In this document: positions 1 through 10,701 of the stretch, one piece after another | How the letters are laid out: each line of letters begins with the position of its first letter | How positions within the stretch are numbered: position 1 is the stretch's first letter | Assembly: GCA_021464525.1 (NCBI GenBank) | Contig: JADRCO010000476.1 | Location: 1-32,899, forward strand | DNA: 32,899 bases | DNA from: Rhizophagus sp. LPA8_4_AMF | Taxonomy: Eukaryota; Glomeromycota; Glomeromycetes; Glomerales; Glomeraceae | Reading direction: 5' to 3' | The notes under the pieces: model-generated | The model's input: only the letters and a program-made list of their open reading frames with translations | What the model was told of the DNA's origin: nothing | Databases searched by the model: none | Program-made: the position numbers and the translations under genes

Positions 1-821
1 CTCAAAATTGGATGGGTTGACGTATCGCCACCTTTTGCTGCGGTAGTCCCCATATACTGTCACTACCGATTTTCTACTAGGTATTGTGGAGGTCAATCCC
101 CGCAGCCAGATGTAGAATCTGGATTTACCACATTAAAATTTCCAATCAAAAATTCCGAGTTCAAAAATTAAATGCACATGATCTCTATTTGTATAATTTA
201 AAGTAACACCAAATCCAAGTTCTCTTACATACTTTCACTAAGTAAAATCTCACTATTTCGTTCCTTTCAAACTCTTCCCTTTCTCCCAAACCCATGATGT
301 CATATCAAAGAAGTATTATTTCACTTCATTAATTTTAATTTTTGAAAAATTCACTCTTTTTGATCTGCAAGGATTTTCCTTATTAATCATTCTGATGTCA
401 TATCTACCAACGGCTTCAATCACCTGGTATCTTACCCAATATTATTTGCTCATTAGTTTAACGTCATCCCGGACGTTTTACATTAATAAAATTACACTTA
501 AAAATTATATACTCAAAATAATTATAATACTACGCCTAACAATTAAGACTGCACACTATATAAACTAACCCCTACAGTATCAATCTATAGGAAAATACAG
601 GGTAATGTTCAATAGGGATATATGAAATCTAATAAACTATCAGTTAACAATCGGCACAAATTAGTCAATTGAATAAATTATTCCTGTTTTATCAATAAAT
701 CGGAAATAAATAGACTATAAAATGTTTATGAATTATGATTAAACAACAATAAATAATAAAACAACTAGTTAGAAATTGGAAAGTAATAATGTATCTTTAT
801 TAACAACTGACAAAAATCGGT
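1..821. other. Gene-poor AT-rich stretch at window edge
   Basis: I see no supported gene here. The first about 170 bases are richer in GC than the rest and stay open on the plus strand from the window edge to a TAA near base 169, but nothing in the peptide is recognisable. The remainder is AT-rich with no long frame, RNA gene or clear repeat. Confidence 0.5.
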
Positions 822-877
822 AAGGAATCGACCATATTACTGCCTCACTCGGCGCTCTGTAATATTCGGTATTCCTT
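822..877. repeat. Imperfect hairpin, 19-nt arms
   Basis: The arms 822-840 and 859-877 pair at 14 of 19 positions: 7 matched at the base (AAGGAAT), a 5-base mismatched bulge, and 7 matched near the loop (ATATTAC). The loop is 18 nt. The hairpin lies directly against the stop codon of the minus-strand open stretch 877-1110, so it may sit in the 3' end of that transcript. Its role is unknown. Confidence 0.45.
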
Positions 878-1110
878 TACAAAGGGTTTTTCTTAAAGTA
901 ATTCTCACAATAACCACTTTCCTCCTCACACTTCCTTCTTCCCTTTAAATATCTGTCAAAATTCGGTACAAATCCAACTTGTCCTTTGGCCAAATAGTCC
1001 ACAGTACAAATCGCATCTTGTCCAAAAGTACAAATTGTACCAATAAGTCTCTGATGATCATCATTCAGCCACTTATTATCTAATATTCCTATTTCTGTTG
1101 ATTTTTCCCA
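877..1110 (-). CDS. Unrecognised coding exon, possible small secreted protein (partial)
   Basis: Reading the minus strand from 1110 down to a TAA at 879-877 gives 77 codons without a stop. Codon use is richer in GC than the surroundings. The peptide has four cysteines (motifs TICTFGQDAIC and RRKCEEESGYC) and ends in FKKNPL. There is no ATG at its head; it looks like a 3' exon. Upstream on the same strand, 1231-1175, is an ATG followed by a very hydrophobic 19-residue stretch (MLQKLFLLAYILFYFITLF) that resembles a signal peptide and is followed by a GTATAG donor-like site. The 1174-1111 stretch between them looks like an intron, but I could not find an acceptor that joins the two in frame, so the join is only a suggestion. 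I do not recognise the family. It may be a real small gene or a relic. Confidence 0.4.
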   Translation of the reverse strand, partial: WEKSTEIGILDNKWLNDDHQRLIGTICTFGQDAICTVDYLAKGQVGFVPNFDRYLKGRRKCEEESGYCENYFKKNPL

Positions 1111-1982
1111 TTAAAGCTATATATCGATAAATAAACTATAACTATAAACTATAAATTATAATTATAAACTATACAAATAAAGTAATAAAATAAAATAAAA
1201 TATATGCTAATAAAAATAACTTTTGTAACATGATGTTCCATATTAGGAAATAAATTTAATTCTGGCTCAGAATTATGAACTTGGCCGGAATTACTGCTGA
1301 TCAATTATGATCATGTACTGTATGTATGCTGCATGATCCTTTAACTTACGTATCATGTGTACGATATTTAACGTATGCAATGGCCGGACCGCTGTAACGC
1401 TATCACGTGCAAGTGCATAACACTTAAACTCTGGTAGGATGTATACTGTACATTAAGGACACCCTGACTGCGTATGACTGCGTATGAAACTTCAGAACAA
1501 AATGAATTTAGTCCGTTATTTTGAAAATAACCGTAACCAATTTTTGAGGTACCTTAATCGGTTAACCGTCTTAATCGATTCCAACCTCTAGATATGCAAA
1601 ATTGGTGGCTGGATGACCTAATATCCAATCAATTAAATAATTCAAAACTATTTGAAGGATTAAAATTGGTAAAATCCCGGCCAACAGGAAGTGTGTGAGT
1701 GTGTCAGCATATGATAATTTTGAATGTGATGAAGAAATTTTCCTAATTTTTTGGAATTCTACACAATTCGAAGAAAAAATTTTTTACCCTGAGAAACACT
1801 ATTTTTGGATTAAGATAGTGACGTATATGTAGAAATTCAAAGTACCTGCAATATAATAAGTTATTATCAATATCAGATATATCAGTATATACTGTACAGC
1901 AATATAGAGTAGCTCGTGAAATAAGGGAATTTCAACACATTATATTGGTTTTAACCAATCAATGGTATCTCGTTTATATAAT
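1111..1982. other. AT-rich intergenic DNA
   Basis: No gene is supported. It contains one copy of a dispersed motif (GATTCCAACCTCTAGAT near 1577-1593) that recurs at 21867-21883 and, more diverged, near 26035. The rest is AT-rich with no recognisable coding. Confidence 0.4.
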
Positions 1983-1990
1983 GGTGTTGA
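1983..1990. repeat. 8-bp target-site duplication, left (GGTGTTGA)
   Basis: The octamer GGTGTTGA directly precedes the left terminal inverted repeat, and the same octamer directly follows the right one at 6606-6613. An exact 8-bp duplication is the expected footprint of P- and hAT-type transposases. Confidence 0.85.
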
Positions 1991-2018
1991 AGGACCCCGG
2001 AAACTTTATATAAAGGTT
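1991..2018 (+). repeat. Left terminal inverted repeat of the P-like element
   Basis: It starts AGGACCCCGGAAACT and ends AAAGGTT. It matches the reverse complement of 6578-6605 at 26 of 28 positions; the first 15 are identical. Confidence 0.85.
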
Positions 2019-2028
2019 ACCGGTAAAA

Positions 2029-2123
2029 TGGGTAAAGTTATTATATAAAATCAAAAATTGTCATTGGTTAAGTCGGGTAATATTATTATAAACATATTTA
2101 TGGTTAGTCGTTAAATTGGGTAA
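2029..2123 (+). repeat. Subterminal GGGTAA repeats, left side
   Basis: Three copies of YGGGTAA lie just inside the left end (2029-2035, 2074-2080, 2117-2123). Two more in the same orientation lie inside the right end (6507-6513, 6541-6547). Short subterminal repeats of this kind are commonly transposase-binding sites; that role is inferred here. Confidence 0.5.
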
Positions 2124-2249
2124 AGCCCTAACTGTTATTGCTTAAAATGGATAATAATCTTATGAATTATTTTAAGGTTGTTCCTATAGTGGTAACGATT
2201 ATATACATATTTTAAGGGGTATTATATATAAAATATTATATAAACGACA

Positions 2250-5200
2250 ATGATGACAAAAAAAAAATTGATAAATTTTTTAAAAAAAATGCAGGCCGAA
2301 AGTTCTAAACATAATCTTCCTAGTATAGAATTTTTTTTACCTGATGATGATTATGACTCTGATTTTAATTTTCTTGAATATGATTTGGTTGAAGCAGATG
2401 ATGTTATAGTTGATGATAAAGATGATGATGTAAATGAAGAAACAGAAAAAGTAAATGATACTATCGTTGATGATAAAGATGATGATGTTGAAGACGAAGA
2501 TAGTGATGTTATAGTTGAAGATGAAGTATATAATAAGAAAAAGAAGAGAAAACGTGGTAAAAAAATCTTATTACAAACGGATATAGATAAGTTACGGAGT
2601 AAGTTACATCTAATAAATATTTTATGGAAGAAATAACACCAGAATTAGTTCGTTGTAAATGTGGTAAAGAAATTCGGTTAGATCAGAAATTTAGAGATAA
2701 AAATCTTACAACGCATGGTGAATTAAGCAATTGTAAATATAGCAGTGACGAACAACGAAGTATTAAAGTTTCTTTTAAACCTAAAAAAATTAGGGTTGAA
2801 GAGGAAAATAAAATTGTCAAAGAAGTTGCATGCAAAGGATTGCATGAAGAAAAATATCGAGAATATGTTCTTAATAGTCCAGCTGAATTTGGAGGATCAA
2901 TTAGACTTGACATAGCCGCAAAAGTATTGTTTCCAGAAACTGTTAAAACAAGACTTAAATTAAAAAGTCTTGGTAAAACAGAACGTGCAGATCTCAAAAA
3001 TTATTTACGTGCACATGCTATGTGGATATTAGATAAAGCTACCCTTTCCGTTAGAAACAAAACGTGTGAAAATTTTACAACAAGAGAATCAGGTATTTGC
3101 GATGAATGTGACAAATTAAGAAAAAATAGTCGCTTGAACCAAGCAACTAAAAAAGTATGTAGATCAACTGCATTGTATTTATGCAAATTATAAGAAATTG
3201 AATCAGGTTTTTACATTAAATAATATAGCAACGAGCAACTGGGAAAAATGTTCGCTTTATTCCAAAATTTTACCTTGAACATCCTTTAAGTAAATTACTA
3301 CTTGATTCAAATCTTAAATCATTATGGATATCAGCTGATGATGATGACGGTCATGATGTAGAAATTTGGATAAAATTAGCTCAGTTTGGAAAAGATGGAT
3401 TATTTAAAGGAGAAAAGACTTTTCAGGAATTAGCAGCATTAATGATACAAATACAGGAAAAAAAATTACAAAACAAAAAAATGACAGGTCTTCGTTATTT
3501 TGAATACTTGAAACAATTTTTTTGTTTATTATCAAGTAGTAGTCGTGAGTATGAAATCTTCAGGCAAATGTTTGCGGGAATGAGCATTAGATCTATAAGA
3601 TATACACGAGCAAAAGAAAGTGATATTGTATCTAATCCAGAATTAGTATATGAGAATATACTTAAATTTGCTCGATTAATTAAAGCATTTAATTGGAGTG
3701 GACCTATTGTCGGAATGACAGACTGTACAAAAATTCGTCCTAAACTTACATATTCAGATGAACTGGGTTGTATCATGGGATCAACTTTAAAATTATCAGA
3801 AACCTCAGCTCAGTCATATGATGATATTCACGAAATTGTGAATGATATAAAACAAAAGAAAGCTATTGCAACTCAAGTTAGGGTAGTAGTATTAAAGGTA
3901 TGAATTAATTTTAATTTGAATATTTATTATATCAATTAATAAGAGTATTTGAATAATTTATTAGGTTCCGATTGAAAAAATCCCACCTTTTGTAATTGCT
4001 ATGTTGCCAACAAAAGGAGAATCTAATACTACGGAAATATTTAATCTTTTAATGAATGTAATAACCATGTCACGAGATGCAGGTATTAATTTGATTAGTT
4101 TGGGATCGGATGGTGCACCTGTTGAATTTAATGCGCAATGATTAATAATGAACAATGAAAAAGCCGAAAGGTTTTTTGAATTTCATGATAATTATTATAA
4201 TGTGCATTTTCAGGTAATTAAAATATAATAAAATCATTTAATTTTAAAAATACTTAATTAATTAAATTAATATTTTAGATCCAATATATCGAAATAAACC
4301 CATCATAACCGTGCAAGATACTAAACATGCTAAAAAACAGCCCGTAATCAGCTTCATTCAGGTGCAAGATTACTTGTTCTTGGAAATAATGTAATGCTTT
4401 ATCGGCATCTTTAACTCTTGCTCAAGCTCAAAATCATGCAATTTATATACGAGATGTTATAAATGTTGACAAACAAGACGATGGAGCTGCATATAGATTA
4501 TTTCACTCAGATGTACTAGCACAAATGCATCAGAATAAATTAGAAAATAATGAAATGGAATCTTTATTTGTTTATTTGTTTGTATTAGGTATGTAATAGT
4601 AAATATTTATTGGATTATTATAGTATATTTATAATTATATTATTAAAAAAACTTTTTAATTTAAATAGGAAATCTTTGATTCATATTTAAATCGTAATAT
4701 CTTTCATAAGGAACGAATTATTATAGCTATGCGTGGATTTTTTTTTAAATATGTGAGTTGAATATATAGAGAATACTAGTCGATTACATAATTCAATGTT
4801 TTCTATTTCCAAAATTTTATTTCTCCGCAAAGTTTTAAAATTTTCACTAGTTTAGCAGAATCCCTAATACTTTTAATTATATCTCATCGTGAATTTTACT
4901 CGTCATATCCTTTATATCCTTGGGAACATGGCACTGAAGCTCTAGAACATCTATTTGGTATATCACGTCAAATAACAAATGATTTTTCTTTTTATGAATT
5001 TTTTAAAATTCAACAACGTGTTACATATCGGGATAAAATTATCAGACAAGGTATACAAATTCAAAAGGAAAAAACATCAGCATCAGGTATTATAAGTTAA
5101 TAAATTTATTATATTTTTTATTTTATTATACATATTAAATAATTATCTTATTAGGATATGTATTTGATTTTAATCCAAATTCTATATCAAACGAAAACAT

Positions 5201-6470
5201 TGATATTTTACGAATATGGCCTGATGATAATGCTATTTATGATGCAATCAAAATAGCATATGATGATGCGGCAAGATTTATTAAAGTGTTAGGAATTAAA
5301 TTACTAAATGATAAAACAATTCCACATTTTTATGTTTCAACATCACGTCAATCAGTGGCAATTCCTAATCTTTTGAATGACGGTGATGATAATTTAGATA
5401 TAGATGATGTTAGTGGATTTGATTTTAATAATGACGAATTTAGTTTGGATGATTTAAATGAAAATTCTTTTACCGATGCAGCTTCAGAAGTAGCGCGATT
5501 GTCACAATTAATAGATTCAAAGTCTGAGTTAGAACCGACATCTGAGCTTTCGGATTCATCAAAAGTGGAATTAGATTATATATTAACTACAGCAAAAAAT
5601 TTTTCATCATACGAATTAAAACAACCCAAATTATTTAATACAAATGGTTCAATGAATATATTACAGATAATACAAACTCGTGCATCTCATAATGCATTTT
5701 CACGATCTGAACGACCTTGCCAAACCCATCAATTAAGTGCAATCCAATCATCTAATAATCAAGAAGGATTCAATAAAAATACAGCAAATTTGTTAATTTC
5801 AGAATTTTTTCGAAATGATGGTACTTCAGAACCAACAATTAGATCACGAAAAGAAAGATGGACAGGAAGAAAAAAATTAGAAAATATTGGATTACCTCAA
5901 TATATTAATGATATATACTTGTGAATTCTTAATTGTAAAATAATAATTAATAATTATTTATTATTATTATACATTGTACAGTAGCTCCAAATATTTCTCG
6001 TGCGAATGTAACTGATAATAATCCATTGCGAGAAAATGGATTCATTCTATATGTATCAAAGGAAGGAATATTATTAGGAAAAGTGTTGTCAATTTATAAA
6101 TTAGTATCTAATCGGCATGCTTATGTTTCGTTTTCTCAAGATATAGATTCTTTATCTTACCTTCCAGTTGCTATATTTGTTAATACTGATGGTAATTTGT
6201 TTTCTCCGATAAGTAAATCAGGCGGCAATTTATTTGCGCATATAATTCCAAAGCAAGTTATTTATCATTTTGATAATAACAGTTTAGATATAATTAATAT
6301 TGCAAATTTACCTGGCCGTTTATGTTTGGAAGGTAATTCTTGGGAAATTTTTGACTTTTTCTCACAAAAGCAAGTAATTAGCGTTATTGCAGCAATTTTT
6401 GGTTAATTGAATATAAAATCCAATAAAATCATTATATTTTTGTTTATAATAGGTAATTTTTATTTTGAGT
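2250..6470 (+). pseudogene. Transposase of the P-like element, multi-exon, damaged
   Basis: The gene starts at ATG 2250. Exon 1 (2250-2598) encodes an acidic region with two copies of IVDDKDDDV followed by a basic KKKRKRGKK patch. A 44-nt GT-AG intron (2599-2642) joins it in frame to a zinc-finger-like CKC-x17-H-x5-C motif. Further on are GMTDCTKIRP (likely first catalytic Asp, about 3713), LGSDGAPVEF (second Asp, about 4107), QDTKHAKK (about 4314) and EALEHLFGISRQ (likely catalytic Glu, about 4937), the motif order of P-element and THAP9 transposases. Other clear introns are 3898-3964, 4214-4278, 4589-4668 and 5087-5154. The 5155-6406 part codes for an acidic, Ser/Asn-rich C-terminal region of unknown function. 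The frame is broken at several points, for example it changes twice between about 3150 and 3250 and meets a stop near 4139, so this copy should not make active enzyme. Confidence 0.75.
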
Positions 6471-6577
6471 AATACGTATTATAAAAATTTTAAGTTAATG
6501 ATAAGTTGGGTAATCCTATTAGTAAATTATTGGCTTAACTTGGGTAAAGATCATAGTGAATTTTTGAAATTTGAAAC

Positions 6578-6605
6578 AACCTATATATATAGTTTCCGGG
6601 GTCCT
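6578..6605 (-). repeat. Right terminal inverted repeat of the P-like element
   Basis: Reverse complement begins AGGACCCCGGAAACT; the 28-bp stretch differs from the left end at two positions. Confidence 0.85.
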
Positions 6606-6613
6606 GGTGTTGA
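6606..6613. repeat. 8-bp target-site duplication, right (GGTGTTGA)
   Basis: Exact copy of 1983-1990, directly abutting the right terminus. Confidence 0.85.
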
Positions 6614-6961
6614 TGTTCCTAAATGTGACAAAACATTAACCGCAATTAGAAATTGAATTAGCAAAGTGTCAGAAAAAATGGAAAAAAAACGAGAGAACTT
6701 AGGTTGGAATTATAATATAATGTTTGTTTGCGTAAAATGAACGGATTTGCACCTTCGGTAATCTTAGTGTGAGGTGAAAGAGTTTCGTAATTTTGGAAAT
6801 TCTAGTTCCGAATTTCACGGTTTTTTTTTGTAGTTTCTTTTTATGCAGGATATAAAATAATAAAGTCAATTTTAATAATTAACAAAAGGTTAAATACTTG
6901 CGAAAAATTTGAAGTTCAATTTTTGATAAGTTATTATTATTTATTAAGTCACGTACGGGTT

Positions 6962-7195
6962 CTCTATAAAAAATGATCATCCGACAAATATTCAGAATGG
7001 AGTCGATTTCCGAACACTCGCATGTTTTTCAATATTTGTTACAATTAATACAAGCTGCGGAGTTCAAGATTTTTGACCGTATAAAAATGTACAATAATGG
7101 GATAAATGTTCAATAAATATCAAATAAATGTTCGGAATGGAGTCGAATTTTTGAATAAAAAAACCGAACATTTGTTGCAAATATTTTTCATAGGG
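6962..7195. mobile_element. MITE, CCCTRTAAAAAA family, 234 bp, TSD GTT
   Basis: The left end reads CTCTATAAAAAATGATC and the complement of the right end reads CCCTATGAAAAATATTTGC. Both continue to an ACAAATRTTC motif, so about 30 bp of each end can be paired with small gaps. GTT flanks both sides (6959-6961, 7196-7198). The termini match those of the insertion at 19372-19565, including CCG about 20 bases in, so the two are one family. Internally, GGAATGGAGTCGA-like sequence occurs twice. It encodes nothing. A 3-bp duplication suits CMC/EnSpm or PIF/Harbinger; the CNCTR start leans to CMC. Confidence 0.6.
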
Positions 7196-7315
7196 GTTCA
7201 ATCCAATTCTAAATTATTGTGATGAATTGTACCGATTCAGATTTCAGATTAATAATTTTATGTTTTGTCGTTTTATTATAAATCTTTAGTAAGTATACAT
7301 ATGCATCAAAACGTC

Positions 7316-10032
7316 GAATTAACCTAAAATTAGATGAAAATCCTTGCTTTTTGACGATCAATTCATGTGCGGTGCGCATTAAACATTTATAAATTTCAAT
7401 TACTAAAAGAATTAAAATGTTATTTTTAACCTACATATTTTAGTAATAATATGAAAGATTTTAAGTTATTTCTTATAACCTATATTCGTAAAAATAAAAA
7501 AGAAATATATTTTTTTTCTAGCAGCAAATTTAGTGATCATAATATCTAATACTTAGAAAGATTTCTTAAATTTGTGGAGAATACATGTTGGAATAAAATT
7601 AAATCTATTATGCGGCATTTCGTTTCTATGCCTGTATAAACCCTTTACTTTTGTGGGAAATCTCTCTAATTATCAATCTGCTATTTTATCGTGTTTGTGC
7701 TACATATTTATTATTTTTCATCATACAGTATCTTGTGGCAGCGCGGAATTTACGCCAGAATAACTCATTTCATAATATTTTTATGTTAATATTGCGTGAA
7801 ATATTCTTTTAAACGAAGCAGGTATAGATAAATATAGTTATCATCAACTTGAAAGTTATTTGATACCATAAAAATTTGATCCGTTACGCCAAATGTATTC
7901 CTGATTCAAAGCAAAATTTCCTTTTTAGAGTTTTAATTGTTTAAAGAAAGATGCAAATCTTGAAATTATTTATGTATAAATTAATGTGATACATGGTAAC
8001 TAATAAAAATGAACTAACTAAACTTCTTACGTACAATAAGTTTTGAAAGTCAAAAGGTTAAATTAAAGATTAAATTTGAAGAATAACATAAAAAATGCAG
8101 GATATTGTCGGATAATTTGGAAATGAAGAGAAAGTATCTTACGTATATTGCATCATCTGATATTATAAGAAATTTATCTGTTAACCTTTTTAGTAAGAAT
8201 TAAAATCACTGTTCAGCAAAAAAGAAAGATCTAGCATCCTACTTTGAATTGTATTCCTTATAACGATAGCGATACTTCCATTATATCGACTATAATATAA
8301 TATAATGGGATCAAATGACATAAATCATTGTAATTTTAAAAACTACACAGGAATTTTAAATCCGAAAAATAATAATATAACGGTAAATGCCGAGTCTCTT
8401 GAATATTTAATTACTAGTTGTCAAGATATAGAATAACAATATGAATAATAAAGGAAAACCAATCGATCGAAAAATCAGATCTGCTGCGGCTAATGAAGAT
8501 CTTTTAACTATCACAATGCATTGACTATATCACAATCGATTACGTTAAAATAACATGACATGTGATTCAATTGAAATATGAAATGAAAACAAAGTTTCAG
8601 TTCGCTTTTTTTATTTAAATGTTTTCCATAAAGGTTAGTTAGTTTATCTTTGAAACATTCACAGCATTCATAATTCCCAAAGATAGATTTAATCTTTCTT
8701 TAATTGTGTTCACACAGACTTAAAATCATAACACGTTCTAGAATGAATACGAAGAAAAATACCGGATTTCATTAACGGGTCAGAAAGTAAAAAAGTGTAA
8801 CTAACTAAGAGTTACAATTTTTTACTAATTTAGTAAATATAATGAAATAATGTTTCTTCTGATTAATAGATTATGAGATACGTTATCAAAGTTCAGATGA
8901 AATAGATAAATATACAGTAGTAGTGAACAGGGGCACCAAGTTGGGTTGTACAGTCATTTGTTCATTTTTTTGCATATGGCGTATCCAATTAAACCGGATT
9001 ATACGTAAATAAAGAATATATGTGCGTGAAGATATCATACATTATATAGCAATAAATTTACATTTTAGACATATCCTCTTGATAATTTCATATGTACATA
9101 CTATTTTTATACTTTTAAACGATTTGGAGTTCAGTAACATTCAACATCAACAACGCCATAATTTAATGGAACCTTGGACGAATTCGTCGAATTTTTTATT
9201 TACTGAGAAAGTATAAGACAATAAATAAATAAATCAATGAATGAATAGTCAAATGGCGATTATTTATTTTTTACTTTTTAGATATAACTATTACAGATTT
9301 TTTTTCTACCTTTTCGGAACTAGTTTTATCTAGAAGAATCAATAAGGGACAAGTATTTTTTTTAAATATCATCGATTGATCATTTGTTTAATCAACATTA
9401 TAATTTATTATATATTATATATATTTGTATTTTTAATTTACATATATGTATATATATAAATATATTATCGGGTTACCGGCCGGTCATAAAATTTTGAATT
9501 TTACATATTTATGTGACATGGATATTGATTATATTAATTCACAATCACAATTGAATCAATTTATTCACGTTTACTTATAAAAATCTAATAAATATACACC
9601 GAAGGACTTTAGTAATTAAATATTAATATTATTATATAGTATATATACATATATATAATATTTCTTTAAACACAGTGCGATTTTATTGATTATCTTTTAT
9701 TCGCCTTATCAAATATGTTGATATTAAGTTCAAAGACGAGAAAATCATCTAACTATTTTTGTAATTTAAAACAAAATGTCATGCGTGAAATCTTTTTAAT
9801 TAATCTTAATATTTATAATTCCTCTTTAAAGAAAAGCTCGCTTTTTTATATTGATTTATAATGAACTATTTATATACAATTCATTTTACATTGCAAGCAT
9901 AACCAGTATTTAATTTCCAAAAGAAAAAAAAAACAAGATAAAGCTAATTCAAAATAAATATAAATGCGGTTACCCTCTACTTTTATTTCCACAGTTCTAA
10001 TTCTCCTTCCCTTATTTTAATAATTTTTGGAA
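7316..10032. other. Upstream flank of HMG gene A
   Basis: No protein gene is supported; open frames here are not preserved in copy B. The stretch holds noncoding blocks shared with copy B, notably 7316-7400 and the 66-bp identical block at 8966-9031. The latter is about 1 kb upstream of the gene in both copies. Confidence 0.5.
8966..9031 (+). promoter_or_regulatory. Conserved noncoding block, copy A
   Basis: Sixty-six bases are identical to 16430-16495 although neighbouring DNA has diverged with indels. Both lie just over 1 kb upstream of the HMG start codon. The block contains a 10-codon frame, MAYPIKPDYT then stop, followed directly by AATAAAG. It may be a regulatory element, part of an upstream exon, or the tail of a short transcript; I cannot tell which. 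Confidence 0.45.
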
Positions 10033-10701
10033 ATGAACGTTAAAAAATCCACATATGAAATTCCGTTCTTTAAAGTACCATTTCCACCACAACTGACAGT
10101 TGAAGAGATCTTGAGCAGTAGGTCTGAAGATAAACTTAAATCGAGGGCTCCCAACCGATACCTTATATACAGACTTGCATTCCTTAAAGAACTTAGAAAG
10201 CGAACTGATGATAATGTGTCTATGACGAAAATATCGTCTCATATTAGTTCGATGTGGTTCAATGAACCAACTACAGTAAGAGATGCGTATAAAAAATTAT
10301 CTGAACAAGTGGAAAATCGGCTAACGGAAATAAGGCAAAAGGAAAAATTAGTTCTCATCAATGAGTCGTCGTCTCTGGACCTACAAGATAACTCGCCATC
10401 CGGAATTACCGAACACAACAATGTTGTTAGTCCAAGACACATTCCAATCCTTTCTGATCCTTCCTACCAACTTTGTGACTCATTATATCCTCTGTCACTA
10501 CAACGGTTCCCCCCGTATTTACACTTCCCATCCGAAATTACCGAAAATGCTAATCCAAGCTACAATTCAATCCTTTTTTTTGATTCTTCTTACCAACCTT
10601 TTGTACCAGTTGATGGTTTTTTCGGTATGAACCATTATTCTATTGAGTCATGCTTCTGTGAAGCATGCTGGAATAATTTTGTCAATTACGAGCAATCTTA
10701 A
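10033..10701 (+). CDS. MATA-HMG type HMG-box DNA-binding protein, copy A
   Basis: The 222-residue protein should be a nuclear DNA-binding regulator. The HMG box spans about residues 38-105: RAPNRYLIYRLAF (the PN-x-[FY]-x-[IL]-YR signature of MATA-HMG boxes), then TKISSHISSMWFNEP with the core Trp at residue 75, then VRDAYKKLSEQ. Before it is a short PFFKVPFPPQLT leader; after it a low-complexity Pro/Ser/Tyr-rich linker; at the end a SIESCFCEACWNNFVNYE block. The start is the first ATG in frame; upstream the frame has only non-ATG codons. No intron is seen. The gene is duplicated in tandem with 17489-18133: about nine changes in the first 120 residues, a diverged linker, and an identical tail. 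Such genes are strongly expanded in R. irregularis; a mating role is not established. Confidence 0.88.
   Translation: MNVKKSTYEIPFFKVPFPPQLTVEEILSSRSEDKLKSRAPNRYLIYRLAFLKELRKRTDDNVSMTKISSHISSMWFNEPTTVRDAYKKLSEQVENRLTEIRQKEKLVLINESSSLDLQDNSPSGITEHNNVVSPRHIPILSDPSYQLCDSLYPLSLQRFPPYLHFPSEITENANPSYNSILFFDSSYQPFVPVDGFFGMNHYSIESCFCEACWNNFVNYEQS

Larger units (their letters stand above)
1991..6605 (+). mobile_element. P-superfamily-like DNA transposon, 4.6 kb, both ends present
   Basis: The element runs between perfect 15-bp inverted termini (AGGACCCCGGAAACT at 1991-2005 and its complement at 6591-6605). Extended to 28 bp, the termini match at 26 positions. It is bounded by the 8-bp duplication GGTGTTGA on both sides. 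Between the ends lies a plus-strand transposase gene with several short introns. The near-identical termini and intact duplication argue for a fairly recent insertion, while the transposase frame is already damaged. Assignment to the P superfamily rests on the 8-bp duplication plus the order of acidic and D-x-x-H-x-x-K-x-x-RN-like motifs; hAT or KDZ families, which also make 8-bp duplications, are the alternatives. Confidence 0.8.

Noticed and set aside
2683-3186. Minus-strand frames opposite the transposase
   Set aside because: They are shadows of the plus-strand transposase exons, which carry recognisable motifs and splice sites.
7190-7215. GGTTCAATCC resembling a tRNA B box
   Set aside because: It is the right end of the MITE plus its TSD; no A box or cloverleaf can be drawn upstream. 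I found no tRNA or rRNA gene in the window.
7572-7763. 63-codon plus-strand frame in the upstream flank of HMG copy A
   Set aside because: The matching stretch of copy B has deletions and no open frame; composition is that of noncoding DNA.
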